Shown one piece after another: positions 38,942 to 48,024 of a stretch of DNA of 52,402 nt. This DNA is from Modestobacter lapidis (lineage in GTDB: Bacteria > Actinomycetota > Actinomycetes > Mycobacteriales > Geodermatophilaceae): NCBI GenBank assembly GCA_019779905.1, contig JABAKE010000023.1, positions 1 to 52,402 on the forward strand, read 5' to 3'. The translations under genes were made by a program, and so were the position numbers. The stretch's first letter is position 1. Every line of letters begins with the position of its first letter. The notes beneath the pieces were generated by a model that made no database searches, was not told the origin of the DNA, and saw nothing but the letters and a program-made list of their open reading frames with translations.

Positions 38942-39882
38942 GGCGCGGGAACGGGAACGGGCAGGGTGTCCTCGCCCGTGCCGTACGCACCCGACGTGCC
39001 GCGTCCCTCGGCGGCGACGGCGAGGACCGTGGTGATCCGGCCGGCCGGGGTCTCCACGTTGTCGACGGTGGAGACGTCCGAGGTGACCGCGGCGTCGGCA
39101 CGCACCGCGGCGACCAGGCCGCCCTCGGTCGCCGACGTGGAGTCCCCGGCCACCACGGCGCCCGAGCCACGGGCGTCCAGCGCGGTGACCAGGTCGATCA
39201 GCGCGTCGTTGCGCTCGGCTGCGTCCTCGTCCTCGGGGTACCCACCCGCGGTGAGGAGGACGGCGAAGTTCGCGGGGCTCACCGAGGTGGTGTCCTGGCT
39301 GAGCAGCTCGAGCTCCTCGAGCCCGGCCAGCACCGAGGAGGTCGCGCCGGGATCGGGCGGTGCCGCACCGTCGGCGGGCACCATCAGCACGCCGGCCAGC
39401 AGCGCGGCCACCAGTTCCCCGGTGTCGTCGGTCTCGGGCAGCACGACACCCGGCGGCCGTCCGGGGCCGGTCACGTAGGACTGCAGGCTGCTGGCGGTGT
39501 CGGGGTCGCTGTAGGCGCCGGCGAGCCGGATGCTGCCGGTGACGGTGGCCCCGGCGCTGCCCAGCAGCGCCGTCACGCCCTCGACGACGTCGGTGGGCAC
39601 GTCGGGGCTGCCGACGACCAGGACGACGCTGCGGCCGGCGAGGGTGTCCTGCACGAGCGTCGGGCCGACGGCCTCGTCGAAGGCGCCGTCCTCGTCCAGC
39701 GCGATCTGCAGCTGCTGGGTCTCGTCCTCGAGCTGGCGCTTGTCCTCCTGCAGGGCCGTCACCTGCGCCTCGAGGTTCGACAGCACGGGGCCGTTGAGCT
39801 GGGTGGTCCCGATGACGATTCCCAGCGCCACGGCCAGGAAGACCGCGATCAGGGAGACCAGGTGGTAACGGAAGTCGATCAC
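38938..39882 (-). CDS. MctB/SteB-family envelope protein
   Basis: From the GTG at 39882 (GTGA overlap with steA) the protein has 314 residues. It starts VIDFRYHLVSLIAVFLAVAL, a single membrane anchor. A coiled coil follows (about 40-65, LEAQVTALQEDKRQLEDE), then an extracytoplasmic domain. The N-terminal DFRYHLVSLIAVFLALA is the family signature. Members are annotated as copper transporter MctB in Mycobacterium and as SteB, a cell-separation partner of SteA, in Corynebacterium. The neighbouring steA favours the second role. Confidence 0.9.
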   Translation of the reverse strand: MIDFRYHLVSLIAVFLAVALGIVIGTTQLNGPVLSNLEAQVTALQEDKRQLEDETQQLQIALDEDGAFDEAVGPTLVQDTLAGRSVVLVVGSPDVPTDVVEGVTALLGSAGATVTGSIRLAGAYSDPDTASSLQSYVTGPGRPPGVVLPETDDTGELVAALLAGVLMVPADGAAPPDPGATSSVLAGLEELELLSQDTTSVSPANFAVLLTAGGYPEDEDAAERNDALIDLVTALDARGSGAVVAGDSTSATEGGLVAAVRADAAVTSDVSTVDNVETPAGRITTVLAVAAEGRGTSGAYGTGEDTLPVPVPAP

Positions 39883-41063
39883 GAGAAGAGGTTCTCCAGC
39901 CAGAACACGAAGCTGTCCCATTGGTCGATGAGCAGGTCGAGGTAGACCCGGCCCGCGGTGGACACCGCCAGCGTCGAGCCGATCGCCAGGAACGCCGCGA
40001 GGACGAGCACCACCAGCGTGGGGGTCGAGATGCGGCTGCGGTACAGCCGGCTGACCCCCTTGGCGTCGACCAGCTTGCCGCCCAGCCGCAGCCGGGTGAG
40101 GAAGGTCGAGGCCATGCCGCCGCGACCCTTGTCCAGGAACTCCACCAGCGTGGCGTGCGTGCCGACGGCCACGATCAGGGTCGCTCCCTTCTCGTCGGCC
40201 AGGAGCATCGCGATGTCCTCGCTGGTGGCCGCCGCCGGAAAGGTGATGGCGTCCACGCCGAGGTCCTGCACGCGCTTCAGCCCGGGCGCCCGCCCGTCGG
40301 GGTAGGCGTGCACGACCACCTCGGCCCCGCAGCGCAGCACGGAGTCACTGACCGAGTCCATGTCGCCGATGATCATGTCCGGCTGGTAGCCGGCCTCCTT
40401 GATCGCGTCGGCGCCGCCGTCGACACCGATGAGGACCGGCCGGTAGTCGCGGATGTAGGGGCGGAGGGCCTGGAGGTCCTCTTTGTAGTCGTAGCCGCGG
40501 ACCACGACCAGCACGTGCCGGCCGTCGATGGTGGTCGTGACGTCCGGGACGCCGACCCCGTCGAGCAGGAGCGCGCGCTCGCGCTTCATGTACTCCATGG
40601 TGTTGGTGGCGAAGGCCTCCAACTGCGCGGAGAGTCCGGTGCGGGCCTCGGCCATCGCGGCGGCGACCGAGTCGTCGTCCTGCCGCACGCCCTCGGCGAC
40701 CACCTCGTCGCCGATGAACAGCTGATTGCCCTCGACGCGACCCGCCGCGCCCTCCTTGATCCGGGTGAGGACGTCCTTGCCCACGCCGTCGATCAGCGGG
40801 ATCCCCGCCGCGACGAGGATCCCGGGACCGAGGTTGGGATAGCGCCCGGAGATGCTGGGCGCCGCGTTGATCACGGCGCCGACCTTGCCGGCGACCAACG
40901 AGTCGGCGCTGACCCGGTCGATGTCGATGTGGTCGATCACCGCGATCTCGCCGGGCCGCAGCCGCTTGGTCAGGTTCTTGGTCCGGCGGTCGACGCGAAC
41001 GGTCCCGTTCACCCCGGGTGCCGTCTCGGACGCCCTACCGCGCCGCACGGTGCCGATGCGCAT
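39879..41063 (-). CDS. steA: SteA-family cell-separation protein
   Basis: From the ATG at 41063 the protein has 394 residues. The N-terminal region (RTKNLTKRLRPGEIAVIDH), then a thiamin-pyrophosphokinase-like fold with GVDGGADAIKEAG and DMIIGDMDSVSD, and a single C-terminal membrane segment (TLVVLVLAAFLAIGSTLA) are the SteA layout. GGGAG lies directly upstream. In Corynebacterium SteA works with SteB in daughter-cell separation through a peptidoglycan hydrolase pathway. It is the first gene of the eight-gene coupled run. Confidence 0.93.
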   Translation of the reverse strand: MRIGTVRRGRASETAPGVNGTVRVDRRTKNLTKRLRPGEIAVIDHIDIDRVSADSLVAGKVGAVINAAPSISGRYPNLGPGILVAAGIPLIDGVGKDVLTRIKEGAAGRVEGNQLFIGDEVVAEGVRQDDDSVAAAMAEARTGLSAQLEAFATNTMEYMKRERALLLDGVGVPDVTTTIDGRHVLVVVRGYDYKEDLQALRPYIRDYRPVLIGVDGGADAIKEAGYQPDMIIGDMDSVSDSVLRCGAEVVVHAYPDGRAPGLKRVQDLGVDAITFPAAATSEDIAMLLADEKGATLIVAVGTHATLVEFLDKGRGGMASTFLTRLRLGGKLVDAKGVSRLYRSRISTPTLVVLVLAAFLAIGSTLAVSTAGRVYLDLLIDQWDSFVFWLENLFS

Positions 41064-41216
41064 CTCCCGATGCTCCCATGGGCGGGTCGACGACCCGATG
41101 CCGACGCGCGTTTGCAACGATTCGATCACGCTCGGTGAACGACACCGGGTCCGACGCGACACGCCCGGCGCGGCGTCGCGCCAGCTCCGCGGAAGGGTGA
41201 TCGGTCCGTCACTAGC

Positions 41217-42173
41217 GTGACTGTCGTGACTGGTGGGGCGGCCGCACAGCCGCGTACAGCGACTGTCGTGGGCAACGTGGTGGCCGAGGTGCCCGGGTAC
41301 GGCGACGACGTCGAGGAGGTCGGTGACGTCGGTTCAGCGCGGGCCGGGGCCCCCGGCACCGCGCCCGGGGAGCGCGCCGGCGACGGACCGGCCGGCTCGC
41401 CGGAGTCAGACGGGACCGCCCAGGTGGTCGAGTTCGCCGTCCGGACGGCCGCCGCCCCGGAATCCGTCGGGAGAGGCACCGACGTCCCCGCGGAGGGTGC
41501 CGCGGGCGTCCCGCGGAAGGCCGGCCGGGGGCGGACCCGCAGCGGCCCGAACAAGCGCGAGGTGCGGCACCAGCAGACCCGCGAGGCGATCGTGGACGCC
41601 GCGGCCGCGCTGTTCAGCGAGCGCGGTTTCGACGCCGTCAGCGTGCAGCAGATCGCCCAGCGCGCCGGGGTCGTGGAGAAGACGGTGTTCAACCACTTCC
41701 CGGTGAAGGAGGGGCTGGTCTTCGAGGCCGACCCGCCGATGGGGGCCGCCCTGGTCGCGGCGGTGCGCCGCCGTCCGGCCGGGGAGTCCGCAGCCGCGGC
41801 CGCCGGCAGCTTCGTCGTGGCGGCGGTGAGCCAGCTGGGCTCGCCGGCCGCAGCCGACGGCGTGGCGGAGATGGCCCGGGTGATCCGGGGCAGCCGGACC
41901 CTGCAGGTGCGGGAGCGGGAGATCCTCGGCACGCTCACCGACGCGCTGGCCGAGGAGATCGCGCTGGAGACGCACTCCCCGGCGGCGGCGCTCGAGCCGT
42001 GGCTGGCCGCGCACGCGGTGCTCGGGCTGTACGCCGCGATGCTGGAGCTGGCCCGCGATCGGGTGCTGGCCGGCGCCTCGGGGCCCGAGCTGGTCGCCGA
42101 GCTGCGCGCCACGGGCCGCCGCGGGCTGGCGTTGCTCCAGTTCGGCCTGGCCGGGTACGCCAAGCGCCGCTGA
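41217..42173 (+). CDS. TetR-family regulator with a long N-terminal extension
   Basis: From the GTG at 41217 the protein has 318 residues. Residues 1-110 are low-complexity and probably disordered. The TetR HTH follows at about 113-165 (KREVRHQQTREAIVDAAAAL, then AQRAGVVEKTVFNHFPVKEG). The C-terminal ligand domain is helical. The start is uncertain: GTGs at 41226 and 41424 would shorten the protein, and no ribosome binding site is convincing. It is divergent to steA, so it could regulate that operon, or itself. Confidence 0.82.
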   Translation: MTVVTGGAAAQPRTATVVGNVVAEVPGYGDDVEEVGDVGSARAGAPGTAPGERAGDGPAGSPESDGTAQVVEFAVRTAAAPESVGRGTDVPAEGAAGVPRKAGRGRTRSGPNKREVRHQQTREAIVDAAAALFSERGFDAVSVQQIAQRAGVVEKTVFNHFPVKEGLVFEADPPMGAALVAAVRRRPAGESAAAAAGSFVVAAVSQLGSPAAADGVAEMARVIRGSRTLQVREREILGTLTDALAEEIALETHSPAAALEPWLAAHAVLGLYAAMLELARDRVLAGASGPELVAELRATGRRGLALLQFGLAGYAKRR

Positions 42174-42272
42174 GAAAGGACCCCCTCCTCCCCAACCCTC
42201 GCAAGCTCGGGCCGGGACCCGGGAGGGGGCCACAAACCGCGTTCCCCCTCCTCCCCGCCCGTCGCGGAACGG
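42172..42272. repeat. Dispersed relative of the 54-bp repeat plus a second hairpin at the tetR/recN junction
   Basis: The sequence GAGAAAGGACCCCCTCCT followed by CCTCGCAAGCTCGG copies the order of the 54-bp repeat at 18.9 kb. CCCCCTCC (42181-42188) pairs with GGAGGGGG (42222-42229). Next to it CGTTCC near 42240 pairs with GGAACG near 42267. Both lie between convergent genes and are probably bidirectional terminators. Confidence 0.7.
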
Positions 42273-42278
42273 GCCCTG

Positions 42279-44102
42279 CTACTGCCGCCCCGCCGCGACG
42301 GCGAGCAGCTCCCGCGCGTGCGCCTGCCCCGTGTCGCTGTCGGCCAGTCCGGACAGCATCCGGGCCAGTTCCCGGACCCGGTCCTCGCCGTCCACGGCCC
42401 GGATGTCGGTGGCCGTGACGCCCTGCGCGGTGTCCGGTGACTTGTCCACCACGAGGTGGTTGTCGGCGAAGGCGGCGACCTGCGCCAGATGGGTGACCAC
42501 GACGACCTGGTGCTCGCGGGCCAACCGGGCCAGCCGCCGCCCGATCTCGCCGGCGGCCTGCCCGCCGACACCGGCGTCGACCTCGTCGAAAACCATCACC
42601 GGCACCGGGTCGGCGCCGGCGAAGACCACCTCGATGGCGAGCATGACCCGGGAGAGCTCCCCGCCGGAGGCGCCCTTGTGCACCGGCCGGGCCGGTGCGC
42701 CCGGGTGCGGGGACAGCAGCAGCGCGACCTCGTCAACGCCCTCCGGGCCCGGGTGGTCCGCGTCGGTGTCGATCCGGAAGGACACCTGGGCGTTCTTCAT
42801 CGCGAGTCCGGCCAGCTCGGTGCCGACCTCCGCGGCGAACCCTTCCGCGGCGGCGGTGCGGCCGGCCGTGACCCGGGCCGACAGCGCGGCCAGTTCCTCG
42901 CGGGCGGTGTCCCGGGCGGCGGTCAGGGCCTCGAGCGCCTCGTCGGAGACGTCGAGCTGGGCCAGCCGGTCCGTGGCGTCGGCCGCCCAGGCCAGCACCC
43001 CGGCCAACCCCTCGCCGGGGTCGGCGTACTTGCGGACCAGCGCGGTGAGCGCGGCGCGCCGGTCGAGCACCTCGGCCAGGTGGGCCGGGTCGGCATCCAG
43101 GTCGGCCACGTAGCCGGCCAGCTGGACGGCGACGTCGGACACCACGGCGACGGCGTCGGCGAGGTCCCGGGACAGGAGGACGAGCGCCGGGTCGTTGGAA
43201 CCGGCCAGGGCCCGCTCGGCAACGGCGAGGGACGTGGTGGCGTCCTGCGGGAGCTCAGCTCCCCCACCGAAGTCGCCGGTCACGTCGCCGACCAGGGCCA
43301 GCCGGGCCTCGTCGGCGGCCGCCCGTAGCGCGTCGGCGTCACCGAGCCGGGTGGCCTGCGCGTCGAGCGCCTCATCCTCCCCGGCCTCGGGGGCCAAGTC
43401 GGAGATCTCCTCGAGACCGTGCCGCAGGACGTCGGCGGTCTGCGCGAGCTCGCGGGCCTGGCTGCGCCGGCGGTCGAGATCGTCGGCCAGCCGGCGCCAG
43501 TGCGCGTGGGCGGCACGGTGCTCGTCGAGCAGGGCGAGGTGCTCGGGACCGGCGTAGCGGTCGAGCGCGCGCCGCTGCTCGGCGGGCCGGGTGAGCCGGA
43601 GCTGGTCGGTCTGCCCGTGGACGGCCAGCAGGTCCTCCGCGAGCTCGGCGACCACGCCCACCGGGACGCTCCGGCCGCCGAGATACGCCCGCGAGCGCCC
43701 CTCCGCGCTCACCGTGCGGGCCAGGATGAGGGTGCCGTCCTCGTCCGGCTCGCCGCCGGCGTCGGCGGCCCGGGCCCACACCGGCGACTCGGGTGGGAGC
43801 AGCAGCCGGCCCTCCACGCCGGCCCGGCCACCGGCCCGGACACGGCCGGGGTCGGCACGGCCGCCGAACAGCAGGGTCAGCCCGGTCACCACCATGGTCT
43901 TGCCGGCACCGGTCTCGCCGGTCACGACGGTCAGGCCGCGCCCGAGCTCGAGGGTGACGTCGTCGATGGCCCCGAGGCCGTGGATGTGCAGCTCGGCGAG
44001 CGCGCCGTTGCCCGGTGCCGCGCCGACGGGGTCAGGGGCCGGTGGCGTCGGGGCCTTCCCGGACTTCTTGACGGACTCACGCCCGGCCGTCCTGGTCGCC
44101 AC
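42279..44102 (-). CDS. recN: DNA repair protein RecN
   Basis: This SMC-like ATPase handles DNA ends in double-strand break repair. The 607-residue protein has an N-terminal basic extension of about 35 residues. Walker A GETGAGKTM is at 62-70, followed by a coiled-coil region rich in Ala, Leu and Glu, the signature SGGELSRVMLAIE and Walker B VMVFDEVDAGVGG. GGAGG six nt before the GTG at 44102 supports that start, which overlaps nadK. No SOS box is apparent upstream, since the gene is inside an operon. Confidence 0.96.
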   Translation of the reverse strand: MATRTAGRESVKKSGKAPTPPAPDPVGAAPGNGALAELHIHGLGAIDDVTLELGRGLTVVTGETGAGKTMVVTGLTLLFGGRADPGRVRAGGRAGVEGRLLLPPESPVWARAADAGGEPDEDGTLILARTVSAEGRSRAYLGGRSVPVGVVAELAEDLLAVHGQTDQLRLTRPAEQRRALDRYAGPEHLALLDEHRAAHAHWRRLADDLDRRRSQARELAQTADVLRHGLEEISDLAPEAGEDEALDAQATRLGDADALRAAADEARLALVGDVTGDFGGGAELPQDATTSLAVAERALAGSNDPALVLLSRDLADAVAVVSDVAVQLAGYVADLDADPAHLAEVLDRRAALTALVRKYADPGEGLAGVLAWAADATDRLAQLDVSDEALEALTAARDTAREELAALSARVTAGRTAAAEGFAAEVGTELAGLAMKNAQVSFRIDTDADHPGPEGVDEVALLLSPHPGAPARPVHKGASGGELSRVMLAIEVVFAGADPVPVMVFDEVDAGVGGQAAGEIGRRLARLAREHQVVVVTHLAQVAAFADNHLVVDKSPDTAQGVTATDIRAVDGEDRVRELARMLSGLADSDTGQAHARELLAVAAGRQ

Positions 44103-45153
44103 CGGTCACCTCCTGCCCGTGGTGCCGGCTCTGCGGGCCGGGAACGCCCCGGGGCGCCGTGGTGCCGTCGGTGGCGGTGATCTCCCGGTCGAGAACGCTG
44201 CGCCAGCCCGGGGCCTCGTGGCCGGGGCCGTGCGAGCGGGCGTCCCGGAAACCGCGGACGGGCAGCCCGAACTTCGCCACCAGCCGGTCACCGAAGGAGG
44301 TGTGGTTGACCCGGGCGATGCGGACGGGCCGGTCGGAGCGGCGCACCTCGACCCGGCCGCCGTCGGGCACCTCCATGATGCGGCGGCCGTCGGCCGAGAT
44401 GCGTGCCCGGTTGCCGTCGGGAGGCACGGCGACGGTGAGCACCGAGGTCGGCGAGGTGACCAGCGGCCGGGCGAACAGGGCGTGGGCGTTGGTCGGCACC
44501 ACGAGCAGCGCGTCGACGTCGGGCCACACCACCGGGCCGCCGGCGGAGAACGCATAGGCGGTGGACCCGGTGGGGGTGGCGCACAGCACGCCGTCGCAGC
44601 CGAAACTGGTGAGCGGGTGACCGTCGATGGCCAGCACCACATCGAGGACCCGGGAGCGTTCGGCCTTCTCCACCGACACCTCGTTGAGCGCCCAGGTGGC
44701 CCCCACCTGACGGCCGTCGGCGTCGAGCACCGCGACCTCGATGGTCAGCCGCTCCTCGACCTCGTAGCGGCAGTGCTCGACAGCGCTGAGGGTGTCCTCG
44801 ACCGTCTCGGGCTCGGTCTCGGCGAGGAACCCGACCCGCCCGAGGTTGACCCCGACCAGTGCGGCGTCGGTGGCCCGGGCCAGTTCGGCGGCGCGCAGGA
44901 ACGTCCCGTCGCCACCGAGGACGAGAACGATCTCGGCGTCCAGGGCTGCGTCCGGGCCGAAGGCGCAGACCTCGGCGCCGGGGATGGCCAGCGCGACGGA
45001 CTCGTCGTCCAGCACCCGGACCACGATGCCGGCCCGGGCCAGCCGGGCGGCCGCTGCCCGGGCGAGCTCGACGATGTCGGCCCGGCCCGTGTGCACGGCC
45101 AGCAGCACCCGCCGGGTCGCCTGCTCCGGCGGCGAGGAGGCGCTCTGACTCAC
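44077..45153 (-). CDS. nadK: NAD kinase
   Basis: NadK makes NADP from NAD. The 358-residue protein has the GGDGT signature at 80-84, the NE motif in LNEVSVEK, and the glycine-rich TPTGSTAYAFSAGGPVV. About 50 residues after the usual end are rich in Gly, His and charged residues and probably disordered. The GTG overlaps the tlyA stop as GTGA, with AGGAAGGA upstream. Order tlyA-nadK-recN is the classic actinobacterial operon. Confidence 0.96.
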   Translation of the reverse strand: MSQSASSPPEQATRRVLLAVHTGRADIVELARAAAARLARAGIVVRVLDDESVALAIPGAEVCAFGPDAALDAEIVLVLGGDGTFLRAAELARATDAALVGVNLGRVGFLAETEPETVEDTLSAVEHCRYEVEERLTIEVAVLDADGRQVGATWALNEVSVEKAERSRVLDVVLAIDGHPLTSFGCDGVLCATPTGSTAYAFSAGGPVVWPDVDALLVVPTNAHALFARPLVTSPTSVLTVAVPPDGNRARISADGRRIMEVPDGGRVEVRRSDRPVRIARVNHTSFGDRLVAKFGLPVRGFRDARSHGPGHEAPGWRSVLDREITATDGTTAPRGVPGPQSRHHGQEVTGGDQDGRA

Positions 45154-45947
45154 TGGGGTCCTTCCTGGACTGCTCGTTCGATGTCGGCCGGCTCCGGTGC
45201 GGGTGCGTCCCGCCGCAGCCAGAGGAAGAACTCCACGTTCCCGGCGGGGCCGGGCAGCGGGCTGGCCACCACTCCCGCGGTGCCCCAGCCGAGGTCGGCC
45301 GCGGCCCGCGCCACGGTGCGCACGGCGTCGGCGCGCAACGCCGGGTCCCGGACCACTCCCCCGGCGCCCAACCGGTCCCGGCCCACCTCGAACTGCGGTT
45401 TGACCATGGGGAGCAGGTCGGCGTCGGGCGTGGCGCAGGCGATGAGCGCAGGCAGCACCAGGCGCAGGGAGATGAAGGAGAGGTCGGCGACGATCAGGTC
45501 GACCGGCCCGCCGATCGTCCCGGGCGACAGGTCGCGGACGTTGGTGCGTTCGTGCACCACGACCCGCTCGTCGGTGCGCAGCGACCAGGCCAGCTCGCCG
45601 TACCCGACGTCGACGGCGACGACCTCACGGGCGGCCCGGCTGAGCAGCACCTCGGTGAAACCTCCGGTGGACGCACCTGCGTCCAGCGCTCGGCGGTCGC
45701 CGACCTCGACGGGGAAGGCCGCCAGTGCGCCCAGCAGCTTGTGGGCACCCCGGCTGACCCACCGGGGCTCGTCGGGGTCGGTGCGGACGAGCACCGGCGT
45801 GCCGGCCTCCACGCCGGTGGCCGGCTTGGTGGCCGCCTGTCCGGAGACGAGCACGCGCCCCTCGGCGATCAGGTGGACCGCGTCCTCCCGCGACCGCGCG
45901 AGACCACGGCGAACGAGCTCGGCGTCGAGCCGGCTGCGTCGTGCCAT
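45150..45947 (-). CDS. tlyA: TlyA-family rRNA 2'-O-methyltransferase
   Basis: TlyA methylates cytidines of 16S and 23S rRNA in mycobacteria and sets capreomycin sensitivity. The 265-residue protein has an N-terminal S4 domain (RLDAELVRRGLARSREDAV). The Rossmann methyltransferase domain has LDAGASTGGFTEVLL for SAM binding and the catalytic K-D-K-E set spread over KLLG, DLSFISLR and MVKPQFE. The ATG overlaps the upstream small ORF as ATGA. Confidence 0.95.
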   Translation of the reverse strand: MARRSRLDAELVRRGLARSREDAVHLIAEGRVLVSGQAATKPATGVEAGTPVLVRTDPDEPRWVSRGAHKLLGALAAFPVEVGDRRALDAGASTGGFTEVLLSRAAREVVAVDVGYGELAWSLRTDERVVVHERTNVRDLSPGTIGGPVDLIVADLSFISLRLVLPALIACATPDADLLPMVKPQFEVGRDRLGAGGVVRDPALRADAVRTVARAAADLGWGTAGVVASPLPGPAGNVEFFLWLRRDAPAPEPADIERAVQEGPQ

Positions 45948-46171
45948 CAGAGCTGATCGATGGTCGACAGCTCGCGCCGCAGGCGGTCGTGCTCCGCCTC
46001 GTACACAGCGACGTGTTCGGCCACTGGCTGCCCGGCGAGACCGGCGAACGGGTCGGCGGGCTGCTCGGACCCGAGGGCATCGTCGCGCGGGAGTGCCGGC
46101 ACGGGACGCGGAGGGCCCGGGACGGGATGCTGCGACCCCGGAACCGGGTGCTGCGGGTGGGGCTCGGTCAC
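45947..46171 (-). CDS. Small conserved-position protein upstream of tlyA
   Basis: This 74-residue ORF starts with a Pro/His/Gly-rich repeat (QHPVPG twice). It ends with an amphipathic helix containing VAEHVAVYEAEHDRLRRELS. The stop overlaps tlyA as ATGA. A small ORF of similar size precedes tlyA in mycobacteria (Rv1693), which supports it being real. Function is unknown. Confidence 0.7.
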   Translation of the reverse strand: MTEPHPQHPVPGSQHPVPGPPRPVPALPRDDALGSEQPADPFAGLAGQPVAEHVAVYEAEHDRLRRELSTIDQL

Positions 46172-46381
46172 AGGTCCTCCTCCGGTTCCGTCGGGCGGTC
46201 AGCGCCAGGGTCGGGCTCGTCCGAGGCTACCGGCCCGAACCGACCGTGCACGGTCGCCGGCGGGCGGCCACCGCCGGCGACCGGCGATCGGGATCCGCAC
46301 CCGGAGCCGGGAGGTAGCGTCCCCGTCCGACCCCGTGGACGCCGCGTCCGCGATCGGTCCGCCGGAGGAGGCACCCCGCAC
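46172..46381. promoter_or_regulatory. Divergent promoter region, small ORF/tlyA versus SCP2-like gene
   Basis: This 210-bp gap lies between divergent genes and should hold both promoters. I see no clear palindromic operator or RNA structure. CGGAGGAGG near its right end is the ribosome binding site of the SCP2-like gene. Confidence 0.4.
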
Positions 46382-46720
46382 GTGGCGACGCTCGAGCAGT
46401 GCATGACCGCCCTGGAGGGCTTCGTCGGCCGGCTGGCCGCCTCGGACGGCGCCCGGGGCCTGGACCGCTCGGTCTCCTGCCGGCTGACCGATCTGGGCCA
46501 GCTGGTGCGCGGGCGGCTGGCCGGCGGGTCGGTGCACGACCTGACCGCCGTTCCGGACGGCCCGTCGGCGCCCAAGGCGGACATCCGCCTCACCATGTCC
46601 AGCGACGACCTCCTGGCGCTCACGTCGGGGCAGCTGTCGTTCACGCCGGCGTGGGCCAGCGGACGGGTCAAGCTGGAAGCCGGGCTCCGCGACATGCTCC
46701 GGCTCCGCTCGATGCTCTGA
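46382..46720 (+). CDS. SCP2 sterol-transfer-like small protein
   Basis: This 112-residue protein has the SCP2 pattern. VSCRLTDLGQLVRGRLAGGSVHDL forms the first beta strands, DIRLTMSSDDLLALTSGQLSF follows with the SSDDLL turn, and FTPAWASGRVKLEAGLRDML makes the last helix. Such stand-alone domains bind lipids or acyl chains. The GTG at 46382 has AGGAGG upstream; an ATG 21 nt later is possible. It stands alone between the tlyA operon (divergent) and the HAD gene (convergent). Confidence 0.82.
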   Translation: MATLEQCMTALEGFVGRLAASDGARGLDRSVSCRLTDLGQLVRGRLAGGSVHDLTAVPDGPSAPKADIRLTMSSDDLLALTSGQLSFTPAWASGRVKLEAGLRDMLRLRSML

Positions 46721-46785
46721 TCCCGGGCGTGGGCGACGCACCGGCCCACGCACGGCGCATGCCGGCATGCATCCCGCGGACGGGT

Positions 46786-47943
46786 TCACGGCACCTCCAG
46801 GCCCCAGGCGGTCACCGCCTGCGCAGCGGCGTCGTCGCCGGCCCGCACGACGGCCGGCTGAGGCCGCTCCCCGGCCGCCGCCCAGTGGGCGACGGCGAGC
46901 GCCCGCAGCCCGTCCAGGTCGTCTCCGGAGCTGCCCGCCCGGGTGGGTGCGTCGCGGTCGGCTCCACGGCCGACCGCGCCTCCTGCCACGAGCGTCACCA
47001 CGCCCGGCCCGCCGGCGCGCGCCCGCCAGGTTCCGCACTGCCATCCCCCGTCGACCGGCACCACCGGCGGGTGCACGGTGAGCAGGCCGGCGGCGTCCCG
47101 GGCGAGCAGGTCGGGCCGGTGGTCCGGCCCCGCGGCGAGCATCTCGGGCGGCCCGGTGACACCGGACAGCACCAGCAGACTGGCCGCCCCGGCGCGGCGG
47201 GCACCCTCGATGTCGGTGTCGAGCCGGTCGCCGACCACAAGGGGGCGCCGGGCGCCGGTGCGCCGGACGCACTCGGCGTGCATCGCCGGGTCGGGCTTGC
47301 CCGCGACCAGCGGTGGCTGGCCGGTGACCGCACTGACCACTCCCACGAGAGCCCCGTTGCCCGGTAGCACGCCGCGTGGTGAGGGGATGGTCGCATCGGC
47401 GTTGGTGGCCACGTGCCGCGCGCCCCCGCGGACCGCGACGACGGCCTCGGCGAGCTGCGTCCACCCGACCGACGGCCCGTACCCCTGCACGACGGCGGCC
47501 GGGGCGTCCTCGGCCCGCTCGACGACCGTGAGCCCGGCGGCGGTGAGCGCCGCGGCGACGCCGGGGCCCCCGACCGGCAGGACGCGTGCGTTGCTACCCA
47601 CCAGCGCGGCGACGACCGAGGCGGCTGCCTGGGAGCTGGTGATGACGTCGTCCGGCTCGGCGGGCACGGACAGCTCGGTCAGGTGGTCGGCCACCTGCTG
47701 CGGGGTGCGCGCGGCGTTGTTGGTGACGAACCCGAGGCGCATGCCGGCCCGGCGGGCGGCCTCGAGCGCGGCCGGAACGCCGGGAACGGCCGCGGGACCG
47801 ACGTAGACGACGCCGTCGAGGTCGAGCAGCGCCACGTCGAAGAGGACCGCAGGCGGCTCGGCGGAGCCGGCTGCGAGGGGCGAGGGGGCACGGTCCGCGC
47901 TGCCGTGGAGCCGCGCCGCGGGGCTGGTGCGCGAGGTGGTCAT
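46786..47943 (-). CDS. HAD-IIA family phosphatase, PGP/NagD-like
   Basis: From the ATG at 47943 the protein has 385 residues. Residues 1-33 are disordered. HAD motif I is LLDLDGVVYVG, motif II is in FVTNNAARTPQQ, motif III is near GKPDPAMHAE and motif IV is VVGDRLDTDIEGARRAGA. The type IIA cap lies between motifs II and III. A C-terminal tail of about 90 residues is unusual for NagD and seen in actinobacterial relatives of Rv1692, which acts on glycerol phosphate. The substrate here is inferred. It sits in the Rv1691-Rv1694 block. Confidence 0.88.
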   Translation of the reverse strand: MTTSRTSPAARLHGSADRAPSPLAAGSAEPPAVLFDVALLDLDGVVYVGPAAVPGVPAALEAARRAGMRLGFVTNNAARTPQQVADHLTELSVPAEPDDVITSSQAAASVVAALVGSNARVLPVGGPGVAAALTAAGLTVVERAEDAPAAVVQGYGPSVGWTQLAEAVVAVRGGARHVATNADATIPSPRGVLPGNGALVGVVSAVTGQPPLVAGKPDPAMHAECVRRTGARRPLVVGDRLDTDIEGARRAGAASLLVLSGVTGPPEMLAAGPDHRPDLLARDAAGLLTVHPPVVPVDGGWQCGTWRARAGGPGVVTLVAGGAVGRGADRDAPTRAGSSGDDLDGLRALAVAHWAAAGERPQPAVVRAGDDAAAQAVTAWGLEVP

Positions 47944-48024
47944 CCGGCGATCGCACCACGCAGGGCCCGGAGGCCGCGCAGCCGCCTCGGGCCGATCGGC
48001 CGGCGCCGACCTACGATCGACGGT

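Noticed and set aside
43591-46317. 908-residue open frame on the plus strand
   Set aside because: It is antisense to recN, nadK and tlyA, which have full family motifs.
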